A DNA stretch of 64,000 bases from Psoroptes ovis (lineage: Eukaryota; Arthropoda; Arachnida; Sarcoptiformes; Psoroptidae), in NCBI GenBank assembly GCA_002943765.1, contig PQWQ01000014.1:1178001-1242000 (forward strand), in the 5' to 3' direction. Shown here piece after piece: positions 37,454 through 49,156 of the stretch; the stretch's first letter is position 1; every line of letters begins with the position of its first letter. Below the pieces are notes generated by a model. That model was not told where the DNA came from. It ran no database searches and saw only the letters and a program-made list of their open reading frames with translations. The translations under genes and the position numbers were made by a program.

Positions 37454-38311
37454 TTAATGACTGAGCAAAATTCCTTCTTGAATACTATTTTTCATAAATG
37501 ATTGATTCATTGATTTTGTTTTGGTCGTATGTTTCTTCGGTGATAGTTCGACTAAATTTTCGAATAATTCATCATCTTCTTTGCCTAAATTTGAAGAATT
37601 CAAAATTTCCAATGCTTTTAATTCTTCTAATGTACAATTAGGTGCATAAATTTGAAGAAAATCTTTTTCTGGTGTTAATAACAGTGTTTTCAAATTTACA
37701 TTTTCATCATCCACATTGAAGCCAGTTCTTTGAACGAAAATGAATCGTGTTTTTATCTGCGAATATGTTTGTTCGATAGCTTGCGGGCAACGAATCAAAG
37801 GATGCATTTGATCGGTTTTGATTTCAGGATTGAAACGTGGCAAAATTTTATATGTAATATAATAATATTTTTTAAGCAATTCATTCCAATCTTGTAGAAA
37901 AAATCCAACAGGCGATTGTTTGAACACTGTCCATAAATCATTACGACCACGTAAAAGGTCTAAATTCATTAATTGATTCACACGATTGTTGAGATAATCT
38001 ACATCGATTAATAATAATTTTGGTTCTTTACCACAAAATACTAGTTTAAAATCTTCATATCGTGATAAATGATCATGATGATTTTTCGGCAAAATATTAT
38101 GCTTCCAACATTTTAATGATTTATCTATAATTTCATGTGAATCATTGTTCAATAATGTTTCGATCGGATCCAATGCTTTTGAACATTGTAATTCAGTAAA
38201 ATCATGATGTTTCAATATTTGTGATGCTAAATTTTTTGCAATATTATTTTGACTAGTAAAATATCGGCTAAATGATTGATTTAGTTTGAAAATTGTTCGC
38301 ATTTGAATCAT
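37454..38311 (-). CDS. Probable mitochondrial mTERF-like protein
   Basis: The open frame reaches up to an ATG at 38494, but I favour the ATG at 38311 (285 residues). From there the protein begins MIQMRTIFKLNQSFSRYFTS, basic and Ser/Thr-rich without acidic residues, like a mitochondrial presequence. This start also leaves room for the RpL37 promoter. The C-terminal half shows short leucine-rich helical pairs ending 'LLRGRNDLWTVFKQSPVGFF', then 'KTRFIFVQRTGFN' and 'LKTLLLTPEKDFLQIYA'. The spacing recalls the last repeats and tail of the mTERF family, which act in mitochondrial transcription and ribosome assembly. Assignment to a specific MTERF member is not possible. The gene is tail-to-tail with GTF2F1 (79 bp) and head-to-head with RpL37. 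Confidence 0.55.
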   Translation of the reverse strand: MIQMRTIFKLNQSFSRYFTSQNNIAKNLASQILKHHDFTELQCSKALDPIETLLNNDSHEIIDKSLKCWKHNILPKNHHDHLSRYEDFKLVFCGKEPKLLLIDVDYLNNRVNQLMNLDLLRGRNDLWTVFKQSPVGFFLQDWNELLKKYYYITYKILPRFNPEIKTDQMHPLIRCPQAIEQTYSQIKTRFIFVQRTGFNVDDENVNLKTLLLTPEKDFLQIYAPNCTLEELKALEILNSSNLGKEDDELFENLVELSPKKHTTKTKSMNQSFMKNSIQEGILLSH

Positions 38312-38465
38312 GTTTTTTTGTTTTTTAAATTTAAATTTTGGTAAATAAAACAGAGAATAGTATGAATGCTCTTTGGGTTTAAATAGTTTTTTTTCGAAGT
38401 TAATGTTGTCATTTGAACGGAGCATGCGTATTTTGATCATTTTTTCAGTCACGTTGTTTATATCT

Positions 38466-38483
38466 ATTTCTTCCTTTTCCCTT
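38466..38483 (+). promoter_or_regulatory. Pyrimidine tract, candidate 5'-TOP start region of RpL37
   Basis: The run TTTCTTCCTTTTCCCTT ends 40 bp before the RpL37 ATG. Ribosomal-protein mRNAs of animals usually begin in a terminal oligopyrimidine tract, so this is the natural candidate for the transcription start. It would lie inside the upstream gene if that gene began at 38494, which is one reason to prefer the start at 38311. This is inference from position and composition. Confidence 0.4.
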
Positions 38484-38522
38484 GGTTTGCACATGAGATT
38501 TCATTAATAAAAATTTGGAAAA

Positions 38523-38949
38523 ATGGTAAGTTTAAATAAAAATTAAATTGAATTAATTAATGAATTAATTCACCTTTTCGCTATTAGACCAAAGGTACAT
38601 CATCGTTTGGCAAACGACACAATAAATCGCACACATTGTGCCGTCGTTGTGGCCGTAGTTCGTTTCATATTCAAAAGAAAAGATGTGCATCATGCGGTTA
38701 TCCTAATCAAAAGATACGCAAATGTAAGTTTGAAATTTCTTTGACGCTTATTCATCATTAACGATCTTTCTCTTTCAAAATATAGACAATTGGAGTGTCA
38801 AAGCTAAACGCAGGAAGACTACCGGTACTGGACGTATGCGTTACTTGAAAATCGTACATCGAGTATTTCGACATGGTTTCAAAGGTTTACCAGCCGCAAA
38901 ATCAAAATCTGGTAAATCTGGAGAAAAAACTGCAACAACATCGCAGTAA
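38523..38949 (+). CDS. RpL37: 60S ribosomal protein L37 (eL37)
   Basis: Exons are 38523-38525 (the ATG alone), 38588-38723 and 38786-38949. Both introns are 62 nt, and the product is 100 residues. The sequence is unmistakable: 'MTKGTSSFGKRHNKSHTLCR', a C4 zinc ribbon (CRRC ... CASC), 'KYNWSVKAKRRKTTGTGRMR' and 'HRVFRHGFKG'. The protein sits in the large ribosomal subunit on 28S/5.8S rRNA. The first intron falls directly after the start codon, an arrangement shared by several animal ribosomal-protein genes. The C-terminal tail (KSKSGKSGEKTATTSQ) is lineage-specific. AATAAA lies near 39030. Confidence 0.97.
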
Positions 38950-39185
38950 ATTAATATAAATGTAAAGAATAATTTTAAAAAAATTGATACTTTTTTTGAA
39001 AATTGATTCTTCATCCATTTTTTTCTTTCGAATAAATTGAAAAAAAAAATAATTTCACTCATGTTTACGTATTCACAACTATATTATTTATCAATAGAAA
39101 ACGAATAGAAATCTCAAATACAAATATAAGTATAAAAATCAAGAAAGAAAAAACAATAACATTGAATCTCTGGTGCACTAAACAT

Positions 39186-41240
39186 TCAACGTGCCAATTG
39201 AGCAATCAATGATGCACACATTTCGAAAAATTCCATTATGTTATGATTTTTGTTATGTGCATGACCAGTAAATTCATTCGTCGATACCATACTGCCAGGC
39301 AATGATGTCGATGATGATTGTGCTGCTAATGTTGATGAATCTTTATTATCTTCATCATCATCATCGGGCAATGATTTAAAATCCAATAAATAACTTTTAT
39401 AATCGACCTGATATAATTGTAAAGCCATTTTGAAATATTTTCCATTCGTTGGATTTTTACGTCGTGCACGAATATAAAATTGATTAACGACTTTCCATTC
39501 CTTCAAATAAGAAGAATAAGATTAAACAGCAATCAACTATACAAAGAAATACATACGAATTCTAAAAGTTTCATGGCACGATAAACTTCATTCATTATGT
39601 CGATCGGTTTGCTTTGAGATCTGATGCCTAAATGCCATTTAGCTTTTTTTATTGGTGTTGTTTTTTGATTTTTTTGATCTTGTTGATAATGATTACCAAC
39701 ACTGTTGGCACGTTGTCGATTATCAGAAGCAAGTGATGATAGACCAGAATTAGGCATGACACCGGACGCTGGAACAGTGCCACCACCGCTCAAAATTCGT
39801 TGCCTTTGCTTGGGAAATGGACTGCTTGAATCCATATGCGGTGGTGGACTAGATGAAACATGCAAATCTTTTAAATCTAATTTGATTGCTTCATCTTCGA
39901 TTCCTTTATTATCTACAATTAGATGATATGCTATGGCCAATTGATCATGTGCATCACCACTAAGCAGTGAATCGTGAACTTCTTGTTCGGTGACGCCAAA
40001 TTTTTCACAAACTTCATTCACTGCTTCAATATCAATGAATGTTGCATCATTAGCAGTCGGACTCGGAAACAGATATGCAGCTAAATCTTTTTTAAACCAT
40101 TCATGTGCTTTAATATCTTCGATTGTGGCACGTTTGATTGGATCGACTTGAATCATATGACAAATAAGTGATACCACTGATTTATTTAAATAATCCGGAA
40201 TGAGGAATTGTCCAGCTTTATTCGAAAAAAATCATAAATCGTCGATATGATTAATTTATATAATCAATGATATTTACATTTAATTTTTCGAAACAATGTC
40301 GGCATATGTTCATCATCGAACGGAAGTGTTCCACACAAAAGTGCATATAAAATGACACCACATGACCAAATATCAACTTCAGGTCCAGCATATAGCCTAT
40401 GAATTTGATCGAAAATAATTTCATCAATTAATCAATTTTGAAACATTTTGAAATGAATGCATACTTTCCGGCAATAACTTCAGGTGCTGCATAATTAGGT
40501 GAACCACAACTAGTTCGCAGAAAATCACCATCATGCATCATATTGGAAAGACCAAAATCAGCAATTTTGACATTTAAATTTTGATCTAATAAAAGATTTT
40601 CCGGTTTCAAATCACGATGTACGACCATGTGTCGATGACAATAATCGACACCGGATATAATTTGTTGAAAAAAACGTCTCGCCTCTGATTCTTTCAATTT
40701 TCCATGCTTCAATATATAATCAAATAATTCTCTACCTGGAACATATTCCATAATCATGAATATATCGGTTGGTGTACTGATTACTTGATAACTATTCGAT
40801 TGAAAAAACAAATTATTTAAATTCATTTATTTCATTAGAAATACAATTCAAATGCTTACAGTTTAATAATATGTGGATGTCGAAATAATTTTAAATATTG
40901 AATTTCACGACGAATTTTGCCGACAACATCAAGATTTTTGATTTTTTGTCGATTCAATATTTTAACAGCTACCTTATGATCGGTTATTTGATGTGTTGCA
41001 ACTAAACGATAAAAATTCATCGTCAAAATAATTGGAATAAAATTTTCAAAACAACTGAAATTACTTACTTTTCACTTTACCAAACGATCCAATCCCTAAT
41101 GTTTCACCAAGAATATAATGACCAATCTTTACCGATTGTGTATTATTATTTGATTGTTGATTATTGATTGACATTGCAGATGATGCTGGTTGTTGCTGCT
41201 GCTGCTGTTGTTGTTGAGATTGTGAATTTTTATCGGTCAT
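39186..41240 (-). CDS. PRKAA: AMP-activated protein kinase catalytic subunit alpha
   Basis: Six exons on the minus strand: 41240-41069, 41001-40860, 40791-40465, 40396-40278, 40215-39557 and 39500-39186. The introns are 56-68 nt and all phases fit, giving 577 residues. After a Gln/Ser/Asn-rich leader come the kinase landmarks: 'IGHYILGETLGIGSFGKVK' (Gly loop), 'HKVAVKILNRQKI' (ATP lysine), 'HRHMVVHRDLKPENLLLD', 'IADFGLSNMM' and the activation loop 'GDFLRTSCGSPNYAAPE', whose Thr is the LKB1 site. Next are the UBA-like autoinhibitory domain ('VCEKFGVTEQEVHDSLL') and the alpha-C-terminal beta-binding domain ('KKAKWHLGIRSQSKPIDIM', 'EWKVVNQFYIRARRKNP', 'KMALQLYQVDYKSYLLDFKS', 'FFEMCASLIAQL'). It is the energy-sensor kinase, acting with beta and gamma subunits. 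The first-exon end may be off by one base. Confidence 0.96.
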
Positions 41241-42290
41241 TTTCAGCGAAATATTAACCAAAAATGAATCAATAAATTAATTCGAAAAACAACAAAGAAT
41301 TTTTCAAAGATTCAAAAAAGATTGATTTTTTTTTAATTCATTCAAAACATGTGATTGTTCTTCAACGAGTTGTATTATTAATAAGTTGTTTATGGTTGTT
41401 ATTATTAGAAACATTCAATTCACATTTGATTAAATTGCAAACAGCAACAACAACAACAACAAATACATTCACATATAAATAAAATTGCATATATGCGTAA
41501 TCATTGCTTTGTTTTGAGATGTATGATTTGTTTACTTATTCATTTTTGGTGAACACCAAGGACAAATTTGTTTGTAAACAAACAATAAATAATTGGAAAA
41601 TGAATGTTGCATAAATTATGAACAGAAAAAAGAAATCTATTCAATCTTAAATCATTGTCATTATTGTTTTTCTGACAAAAACAATTTGATAAATTTTGAT
41701 TTATTTAAATAACAAGAATAAATGATCAAAATAATATAATAATAATCAATGCAATCAATATATAGACATCATAAAAAATTGAATAAATACAATTCAATTT
41801 CATGTGTTAAATCACGACATCTTTTTGTTATTTTTTGTATCAAAAAAATATTGTGGTAAAAATTTTTGAAAATATGCTATATACTTATCAATTAGAAATT
41901 GAATACATTGACTTTTACATTTTACAAAAATGTTATTCTAGTTATAGATCGGTAGCGCATGGATCAATAGTTTTTAGGGTACCAATAACCTTCGTGATAT
42001 CAAATTTCGTGTTGAAATTTTGAATCGTTTCCAACAGAAAGAAGTACAATTAAAAGATGACTGACAGCTTTCTTCGCTTCTTCATTCATTTTACATTTTA
42101 ATTAAAAAAACAATTATAAGAATACATGTTAAAAATCAATAATAATTACTAATAATTACTTTTCTTTTTTTTTTTTTGGTTAAATATAAAATATTCAATG
42201 ATAAATTGATACAAATTAAATTTTGAAAAAAAATGAGTATTACTTATATCAATTATAATCGGGTTCAATGTTGCAGATAGAATAATTTTT
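41241..42290. other. Intergenic region upstream of AMPK-alpha
   Basis: AT-rich DNA between the AMPK-alpha start and the CUEDC1 stop, presumably the AMPK promoter and 5' UTR. A somewhat GC-richer patch at about 41945-42000 (with GGTAGCGCATGGATC) stands out, but it shows no tRNA fold, splice-framed coding or repeat that I can support. Confidence 0.5.
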
Positions 42291-43587
42291 TTAAATTCTA
42301 GGATAATGATGTTGATGATTATGATGTCGATCAGTCATGTTTGCTGCTGCTGTTGTTGATGATGATGATGAAGGTAAGGCTGCTGCTGTATCTTCATAAT
42401 TTTCATTACTTAAATCATGATAAAAATATTGATGTTCACGATTATGCCCACCGGTGCTATGGCTATGACTATGACTATCATCTAATTGTTTAAAATTTTT
42501 TCGCATTCTTCCAGAAAATAATCGTGCAATTTGTGTAAATTTTTTCTTCGATACTTTTCCCATATTACGTAAACGTTCTTTGAATATAGCATCAGAATCA
42601 AGAAAATTACTAGTTTGTCCAGATTCATTCCTGGCATTAGATGCCGAACTATAATGACTATCATTATCTGATTCTAATGTTGACATAAAATCTTGATTCA
42701 TTCGTAATTCACGAACAAATTCTTCATTTTGTAGCAGAATAGCAAAACGTTCATCTTCTAAGTATTGTGCCATTTCTGGATCATCATTTATTGATGTTAT
42801 CTGTCGATTACGTTTATTTTCTTCCATTTTCTATTGTTTTATATGATTCCAAATAATTAAGATTTGAATTTTCTTCCCCATATATAAATAAAACAAACCT
42901 GTTGTAAAAATGAACTACTCATCATATTTGTTGGTTCATTGTTAGCATTTAGATTGCTTAATTTTCTTTGTGTGTCATTCAAAGTGATGCGAAGAAAATC
43001 TGGAGATAATTCTCCAAGTATTGGCGGCTGCCAACGATATTTATAACGTAAAGATTTTGGTGATATCATCATATGTCCATGTGAACTATTAATAACATTT
43101 GATGATGATGATGATGATAATGATGAATTTTTTCGATCAAAATTTAAATCTTTTGTATAAGATTTATGATTGATCGTGGCGGAAGATGGTCCATCTTCAA
43201 CGAAAATATTACTATTATAGTTCTAAAATTTTCGAATAAAAAAAATGAAAAATAGATTGATGAATTTGATTGAATATATATATCGGAAATGAAATAAATA
43301 AATGATTATGGGAAAAATCCCATATGTAAAAAAATAAAACAAATCATTATTACATTATTATTATTATTATTATTTGCCAATGCAGCTTTATTGTTTCGTT
43401 TCTTTTTTTCTTGCGCTTCATTATTGATCTGCAGTAATTGATCAATAGTAGCATCGACAACACCATTATTGGCACGTAATATTGTTTCAATAACATCTTC
43501 TTCCATATCCGGAAACATGTGTTTAAAATCGGACATTGCTTGATTGAATTCAAGCTGTGTGACACCGGATGAACTGGCTGGATACAT
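42291..43587 (-). CDS. CUEDC1: CUE domain-containing protein 1 (CUEDC1)
   Basis: Three exons on the minus strand: 43587-43354, 43222-42899 and 42830-42291. The introns are 131 and 68 nt, and the product is 365 residues. The CUE domain is at residues about 10-50: 'LEFNQAMSDFKHMFPDMEED', then 'ILRANNGVVDATIDQLLQ'. It is followed by the family blocks 'RYKYRWQPPILGELSPDFLR' and 'QYLEDERFAILLQNEEFVRE', then 'FKERLRNMGKVSKKKFTQIA'. CUE domains bind ubiquitin; the cellular role of CUEDC1 is not well defined. There is a poly-Asn run at the end of exon 1, a Ser run in exon 2 and a His/Ser/Thr/Ala-rich tail. The donor of exon 1 sits inside the AAT repeat, so that boundary is the least certain. The phase-0 join is consistent. 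Confidence 0.92.
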
Positions 43588-43799
43588 TTTTTAAAATTAT
43601 TTTTCAAATTTCGATGCAATTTCAAATTAATCGTGAATTAATTGTAATGATAATGAAAAATTATGGGTTCTTTTTTGAAGTATTATTAAGTGGAAAATAT
43701 CAAAAATGTATTCCGAATGAAATATTAGTGGAGAAATCATTGATTTATTCAATAAAGCTGTCAAAATAATTTTTCAAGAATCATTTTTATATGAATAAA

Positions 43800-44296
43800 T
43801 CATTTTGAATTTTTCGCTGAATTATTATTACGTCTTTCTTGTTGTATTTGACGAATAATTTCAACAACTTCAGGTGAATTCATTAATTTCTATAAATAAA
43901 TAAATAAATAATCAAAGAAAAAATATATATTACAATAATGACAAATCATTAATATATATTTTATTTCATTTATTTGCAAACCATTTTCTTTTGATTCAGA
44001 ACATTTTTTATTTGTTTATGTACATTCAAATTATTATTATTATTATTATTATTATTATTGTTTAATTCATAAAAATTTGTCTGCAGATTACAATTATCAT
44101 TGATAACAGTAGCATTATTATCAGCAACAATAGTTGATGTTTGAATCATTGATGATTGAGATGAAGAAGATGATGTTGTTATTGTTGATGATACTAAAGA
44201 TGGTGAACAAGATGATGATGTTGATTTTTCATTTGTATTAAATTTATTATCAATATTACCATTACTTTCTAATGATGACAATTTCTGCGTATTCAT
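43800..44296 (-). CDS. Small Ser/Asn-rich protein, unknown
   Basis: Two exons on the minus strand, 44296-43982 and 43889-43800, are separated by a 92-nt intron and join in phase 0, giving 134 residues. The start is MNTQKLSSLESNG. The body has Ser/Thr runs and an Asn run of about 11. The only sequence of normal complexity is 'VHKQIKNVLNQKKM' and the second exon, 'KLMNSPEVVEIIRQIQQERR'. I do not recognise a family. The clean splice sites and the amphipathic C-terminal helix support a real gene. The alternative is a 5' part of the neighbouring CUEDC1 transcript, 213 bp downstream on the same strand. Confidence 0.5.
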
Positions 44297-46639
44297 TGTT
44301 CATCCGAACAGAGAAAAAAATAGCAAATAAACCGAATCAAATGACAAAATGAACAAAAATTTTCAAGTTGTCATTCGTAAAAATCGATGAATGATAGTGA
44401 ATGAATATGATGGAAATGATAATAACAACAAATCCTCTCAATGAACAATCGTTGTTAAAACCAAAAAAGAAAACTACATGACAACTACCACACCAATAAT
44501 AATATCATTAACAATGGATTTGAAAAAAATTTTCATTTTTAAAAAAATTATCAAATCATATGAATGAAAAATGGAATGATGACTGAAATAATCAAAAATA
44601 TTCCATTCATTCATTTCATTTTCATTATTTTCAAATGACAGAACTTTAAACAATCAAAAATAATACACAAAACAAACAAACAAATAAATAATAAAAGAAA
44701 TGAAAATAAAATAAAGAGTTAATATAAATATATACCCAAAGACTCAAGAGTTGAATTATTTTCAATTGATTTTGATTATTTTGATTTCATTTCATTTTAC
44801 TTTTTGATGCTTTATTTACATACGCCTAAAATTGTATTTTGAATATTTCAGTCGACAGATGACAGTGAATGGCGGGTTTTTTTTTTTGAATTTTTGAAAA
44901 TCAAAATTTTTGTTGAACAAATTTTTCTCCCAAAAGATGATCCATTATTTAATCCAAAAAAATTCACTATTCCAATCCAAGGAATTCACCTACTTTGAGG
45001 CCGTTGCATCTTTTGACTTTTGGAGCAAAAACAAACAACGCCTAAGCGATGATAATACACATCATCATCATCATCATCATTGTCGATTGTGTTGATGTCG
45101 ATCATCATCTTATTTTAATTTGTACATCTTATCATTATGGAGAAATTGAGGATGAAATTGTTTTTGAATTTAAAATTTTCAACTTAAAATCTTTAAAATT
45201 AAAAAAAAAATTAAATTGAAAAACGTTTCATATCATTTCATACAAATACAATTCATCATCATCATCATCATAATGCATTATTGTCTACAATTTTTTTTTC
45301 AAAAAAAAAAAATGTTTGAACAACAAAAAACAAACAAACATGAGACATAATGATTGCTTTTGTCGTCATTATTCATAATTATTATGATTAAATTCAATAA
45401 TAATAATAATAATAATAATATTCATGATCAAAACAATAATTTAAAGCATTAAATTATTATTATTTATTATTTTTTCTTTTGAATACATTTAATAAAAAAT
45501 AAATAAATAAATAAATCCGAATAAATCACGAAAATTATGTAAAATTCATTTTACATAAATTATTTTCGCATAAATACATGCACACACTCGCACATAGACA
45601 TGCACACCTACACGATTGAATGGATTGAAAAGTGAAATTTTTCATCATCATCATTTTTATTCATAAGATTTAGTTCTTTTTGGAGCAAAAACTATTTGAA
45701 AAATACTTGAATGAATCATATGTAAATTCATTACATCAAAATCCAAGACAACTATGAATGGATGTATAACAATGGATGTATTTCACACATTTTTCGGGAC
45801 TCATTTAAATTAAATGAATCAAACGAAAAATTGAATCAAAAAATTCCAAATTAAATGTTTTCTGGAACGAAATGTTTGAGCACACACACACACACACACA
45901 AAATCTATTTGAATTTGGACAATATTCATTAAATTGCGTGCATATTATTTGGGCAAATATTCAAAAAATTCAAAAATTTTTTGCATACAAAGTTGATTAT
46001 TGCATGTCTGATATGGACAAAATAATAATAGTAATAATAACAATAATGATCATTACATAATCATCCAGATTATTATTATTGTAATTGTTTGTAAATATAC
46101 ATGTGTCAGCTTGTTCGCACTACTTTCTTATAAAATGAAAAATAAAAAATTCGCATAATTTTCATTTTTTTGTTTGTTTGTTTGTTTGAATGGAACAAAT
46201 GTAAAGAGATAAATTCATTCATTAAATGATTTTGAATGAAAAACAAAAAATATTCATCTTAAATGAAATATATATGTGACATATTGAATTTATGTGAATC
46301 GAAATTTATGTAAATTAAATTTTTGAGAATTGAATTTGGAATAATTTTTTTTGAAAGAAAAAAATTGAAAATTACGGACAAACACGCAATGATTTTAATT
46401 TGAAAAAGTCATTCAGCACAATTTGTTTCAAGAGGCACATAAATAATGGACTTACATTTTCAAATCAATTCTGACATCAATTATAATCAATGAAAATCAT
46501 CATGATGATAATGTAGGAATGAATGCAATTATTATAAATTGGTCGGATGTAAATGATTACAATTGTTGATTACAAATGCTCAAATGAATGATTATCATTA
46601 TGATTGAACATTTAAATATTTTAATCATCATCTTTGTTA
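44297..46639. other. Non-coding region
   Basis: AT-rich sequence with ATC, AAT, CA and TTTG simple repeats (for example a CA run near 45883-45900). No coding exon, RNA gene or mobile element is identifiable before the mariner element at 46640. Confidence 0.55.
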
Positions 46640-47717
46640 TTAGGTTGGTGGAAAAGTAATCTATTATTTTTATACGAACTTCAAGACTTGATTTAACATA
46701 CTTAGGATTGTCCGATTTTGATCAAACAAGCACCGATCTGTTCGATGATTTGTAGCCATTTTGAAGATAACTTCATAATAGCCCTATTGTAGAAGCCTGG
46801 GTCCCTATTTGTAAAAAACCCCAGGACTCGATTTTCACAATCGTTCCTAGATTCGAATTTTTCACCATCAAAGAAATGTTGCAATCCGACTAAAACATGA
46901 TAACCGCTTAGTGACAAGTCCGGACTGTGTTGTGGATACAGTAGAACCTCCCAATCAGGCCCCCTAAATTTCCGGCGAGTCATCAAAGATGCATGTTACC
47001 TAGCGATGTTTTGGTGGAATGCGACACCTTTCTTTTTGGCCGTTTCTAGTCGATCGCTATCGTCAAACGGTCCAGTTATTGACAGTAGAGATCAGAATTG
47101 AGCGTTTGGACCATATGGAACAAATTAATAATGGATAATCAGCTTCTAGTCCCACCAAATGAAAATCATGTTTTTTCAATCTAAATGGTTAGACACCCGA
47201 ACATGGACCTTTTTTAGGATTTTGCTCCGTGAAAATGGTTTGAAACTTTTTCATGGTCAATCTTCAGTTCCTGGACTATGTCAAGACTGATAACATGCCG
47301 GTCTACTTCGATCGGTTCCACGATTCTATCGACATTTTCAAGGGTCGATCGGTCTGACCTTTGACATCGAAAATTTCTTAACAGAATCGACGAAACCAAA
47401 ATAGCGCATAATGGGTTGATACAGTATCTGACCCATAAACATCATCCACAATTTCAGCTGCCTAGCTTGCGTTTACGGCTTTGTCCAAGAAAAAATGTAA
47501 AATGTACCCAATTTTTTCTTTGCTTACATTCATCTTTGACCCGCTGTATCTCACGACCTAGTGAGCCTAGCAAAAAACAATAAACGAATTTTTGTACAGC
47601 AAAATATCACCTTTCCAACGAGCCTAATTTTGAAATTGTCGGATGGATACTTTTTGAGATATTCCTCATCAAAGCCATCAAATGAAAAAATAATAGATTA
47701 CTTTTCCACCAACCTAA
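46640..47717 (-). mobile_element. Dead mariner-family transposon with intact 32-bp TIRs
   Basis: Perfect 32-bp terminal inverted repeats begin TTAGGTTGGTGGAAAAGTAA at both ends, flanked by TA duplications (46638-39 and 47718-19). The TIR start is that of the mariner (irritans/cecropia-like) group. The element is 1078 bp, shorter than a typical 1.25-1.3 kb mariner, consistent with internal loss. It encodes only a broken transposase on the minus strand. It is GC-richer than its surroundings. Confidence 0.93.
46702..47533 (-). pseudogene. Mariner transposase remnant
   Basis: Read on the minus strand from an ATG at 47533, the N-terminal helix-turn-helix region is recognisable (DKAVNAS ... AEIVDDVYG) but has in-frame stops. 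'EVDRHVISLDIVQELKIDHE' continues the paired-box-like domain. The catalytic region is badly decayed. I find no GDEKW-like first motif. The second motif reads HQNIAR followed by a stop where the family has an Asp. The third reads 'HSPDLSLSGYH', with Gly at the position of the last Asp of the D,D34D triad. The C-terminal block 'FFTNRDPGFYNRAIMKLSSK' is still clear. It cannot encode an active enzyme. Confidence 0.92.
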
Positions 47718-48899
47718 TATTATTATTATCTTGTCATTATTAATTTTGAAACAAAATTACTTTATTCATACCAAAAAATATTTGATTGACAATGATCGAT
47801 CGATTGATTGATTGATTAATTGATGAATTTTAATTATTGATTTGAATTTTATTAAAATATATTCAGACATATTTTATATCTGCTGAATTTGATTGGTTGA
47901 AAACATTTGAACAAATTGGCTTCCCTATTTATTTTCGCCAACAAAATTATCGACCATTGATATAATCAAAATGTCGAAATGCACATTTTCATATTTTTTT
48001 TTATATTTCGGATTTTATAAATCCAATCATTCAATGGAAAGATTGGATTTATACGAAAGATTTGAATTTATGATTAATTATCACTGTTTCAAACATTAAT
48101 TAATCAATGGGAAATTTTTTTTTCTTGCTTTGTTAAATGCATTTGTTTCTCGTTTTTACCGATTTTCGTACATTTCATTTGCAAAATAGTTTAATTGTTG
48201 TCCGACGAATTATTCGTGATCAATTTGTCCATTGGAATGCATGCATTTATTCACACACACATATATTTACATGTTTTTAAATCATATGCACAAATGTTAT
48301 TGTTATCATTTTATCAAATGCATTCATTTTTTTTTGTCTTTGGCCAGATGATGACTTGAATGAATCATACAGCCTTCACTATCTTTCATTTCTATTACTT
48401 GATCAATACCTGATCAATCTGATCAATCGTGTTTGTCGTTGATTTGTTGATTAAGAAAAAAAAACTGAATAAATGAATGAATGAATGAATCGGGGAAAAA
48501 ATATATAACAAAATTTCTCCTCGAACACAAAAAAAAACAGATGTTACTGGAATGAAATGAATTATTTTCACGTTGAATTTCTTACATCCATTCGTTTGTC
48601 AATATGTTTTTGTATTTGTTCCGTTATTTTCACTCATTCATTGATTCAAAATTTTGATTGTCCATACGATTTTTGATTGGCCTTTGATCGATTGAAATGA
48701 GATTTTTCATTTTTTTCAAATTTCTTAGAGTTGATATTTGCATGAAAAATGTTTGATGGCTATTTGTTTGAAAAAATTTCTAATTTTGACATTTTTGACA
48801 AATGATGAATGTAAAAAAATAAATAAATAAAAACAAACAAATCAATTCAGTATGATGATGATGACAATCAAATTATAGTCATTTTCATTATTTATTTAT
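47718..48899. other. Non-coding region between mariner and gypsy elements
   Basis: AT-rich sequence with a GATT/GAAT microsatellite near 47797-47822 and a TGAA run near 48474-48490. It ends in ATTATTTATTTAT, the target of the retrotransposon. No exon is seen. Confidence 0.55.
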
Positions 48900-49057
48900 T
48901 GTAGCGGGCAAGCACGTTGAAGCGATGACGCACGCGCCGTCTCACCACTGATTATCAGCAAATGAATGCTAGTGATATAAAAAGCAAAACGTTTCATTGT
49001 ATTTTTATGTTATTGTTGTTATCTTTTTTGTCAATAAAATCATTTCTATTGCTAACA
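48900..49057 (+). repeat. 5' LTR of gypsy element
   Basis: 158 bp, TG...CA ends. It contains a TATAAAA box (48976-48982) and an AATAAA signal (49033-49038), compressed into a short U3-R-U5. It is identical to the copy at 53180-53337. Confidence 0.97.
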
Positions 49058-49075
49058 TGGTGGCAGAGTGCCTCT
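49058..49075 (+). other. Candidate primer-binding site
   Basis: The sequence right after the 5' LTR begins TGGTGGCAGAGTGCCTCT. A TGG start directly after the LTR end is normal for a site complementary to a tRNA 3' end. I could not assign the tRNA. Confidence 0.6.
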
Positions 49076-49156
49076 ACAGTGTCAATCAGTGAGCGAAAAA
49101 AAAAAAAACAAAAAAACAAAAAAAAAAAATTATAATAAGTGAAAGTGTTGTTAGCC

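Noticed and set aside
41940..42000. GC-richer patch resembling a tRNA D-arm (GGTAGCGCATGGATC)
   Set aside because: No acceptor stem, anticodon arm or T-arm can be folded around it.
46640..47717. The mariner as parent of the 80-bp MITEs
   Set aside because: Its TIR (GGTTGGTGGAAAAGTAAT) is related to, but clearly different from, the MITE arms (GGTTGTCCGAAAAGTT). A different mariner lineage is the more likely source.
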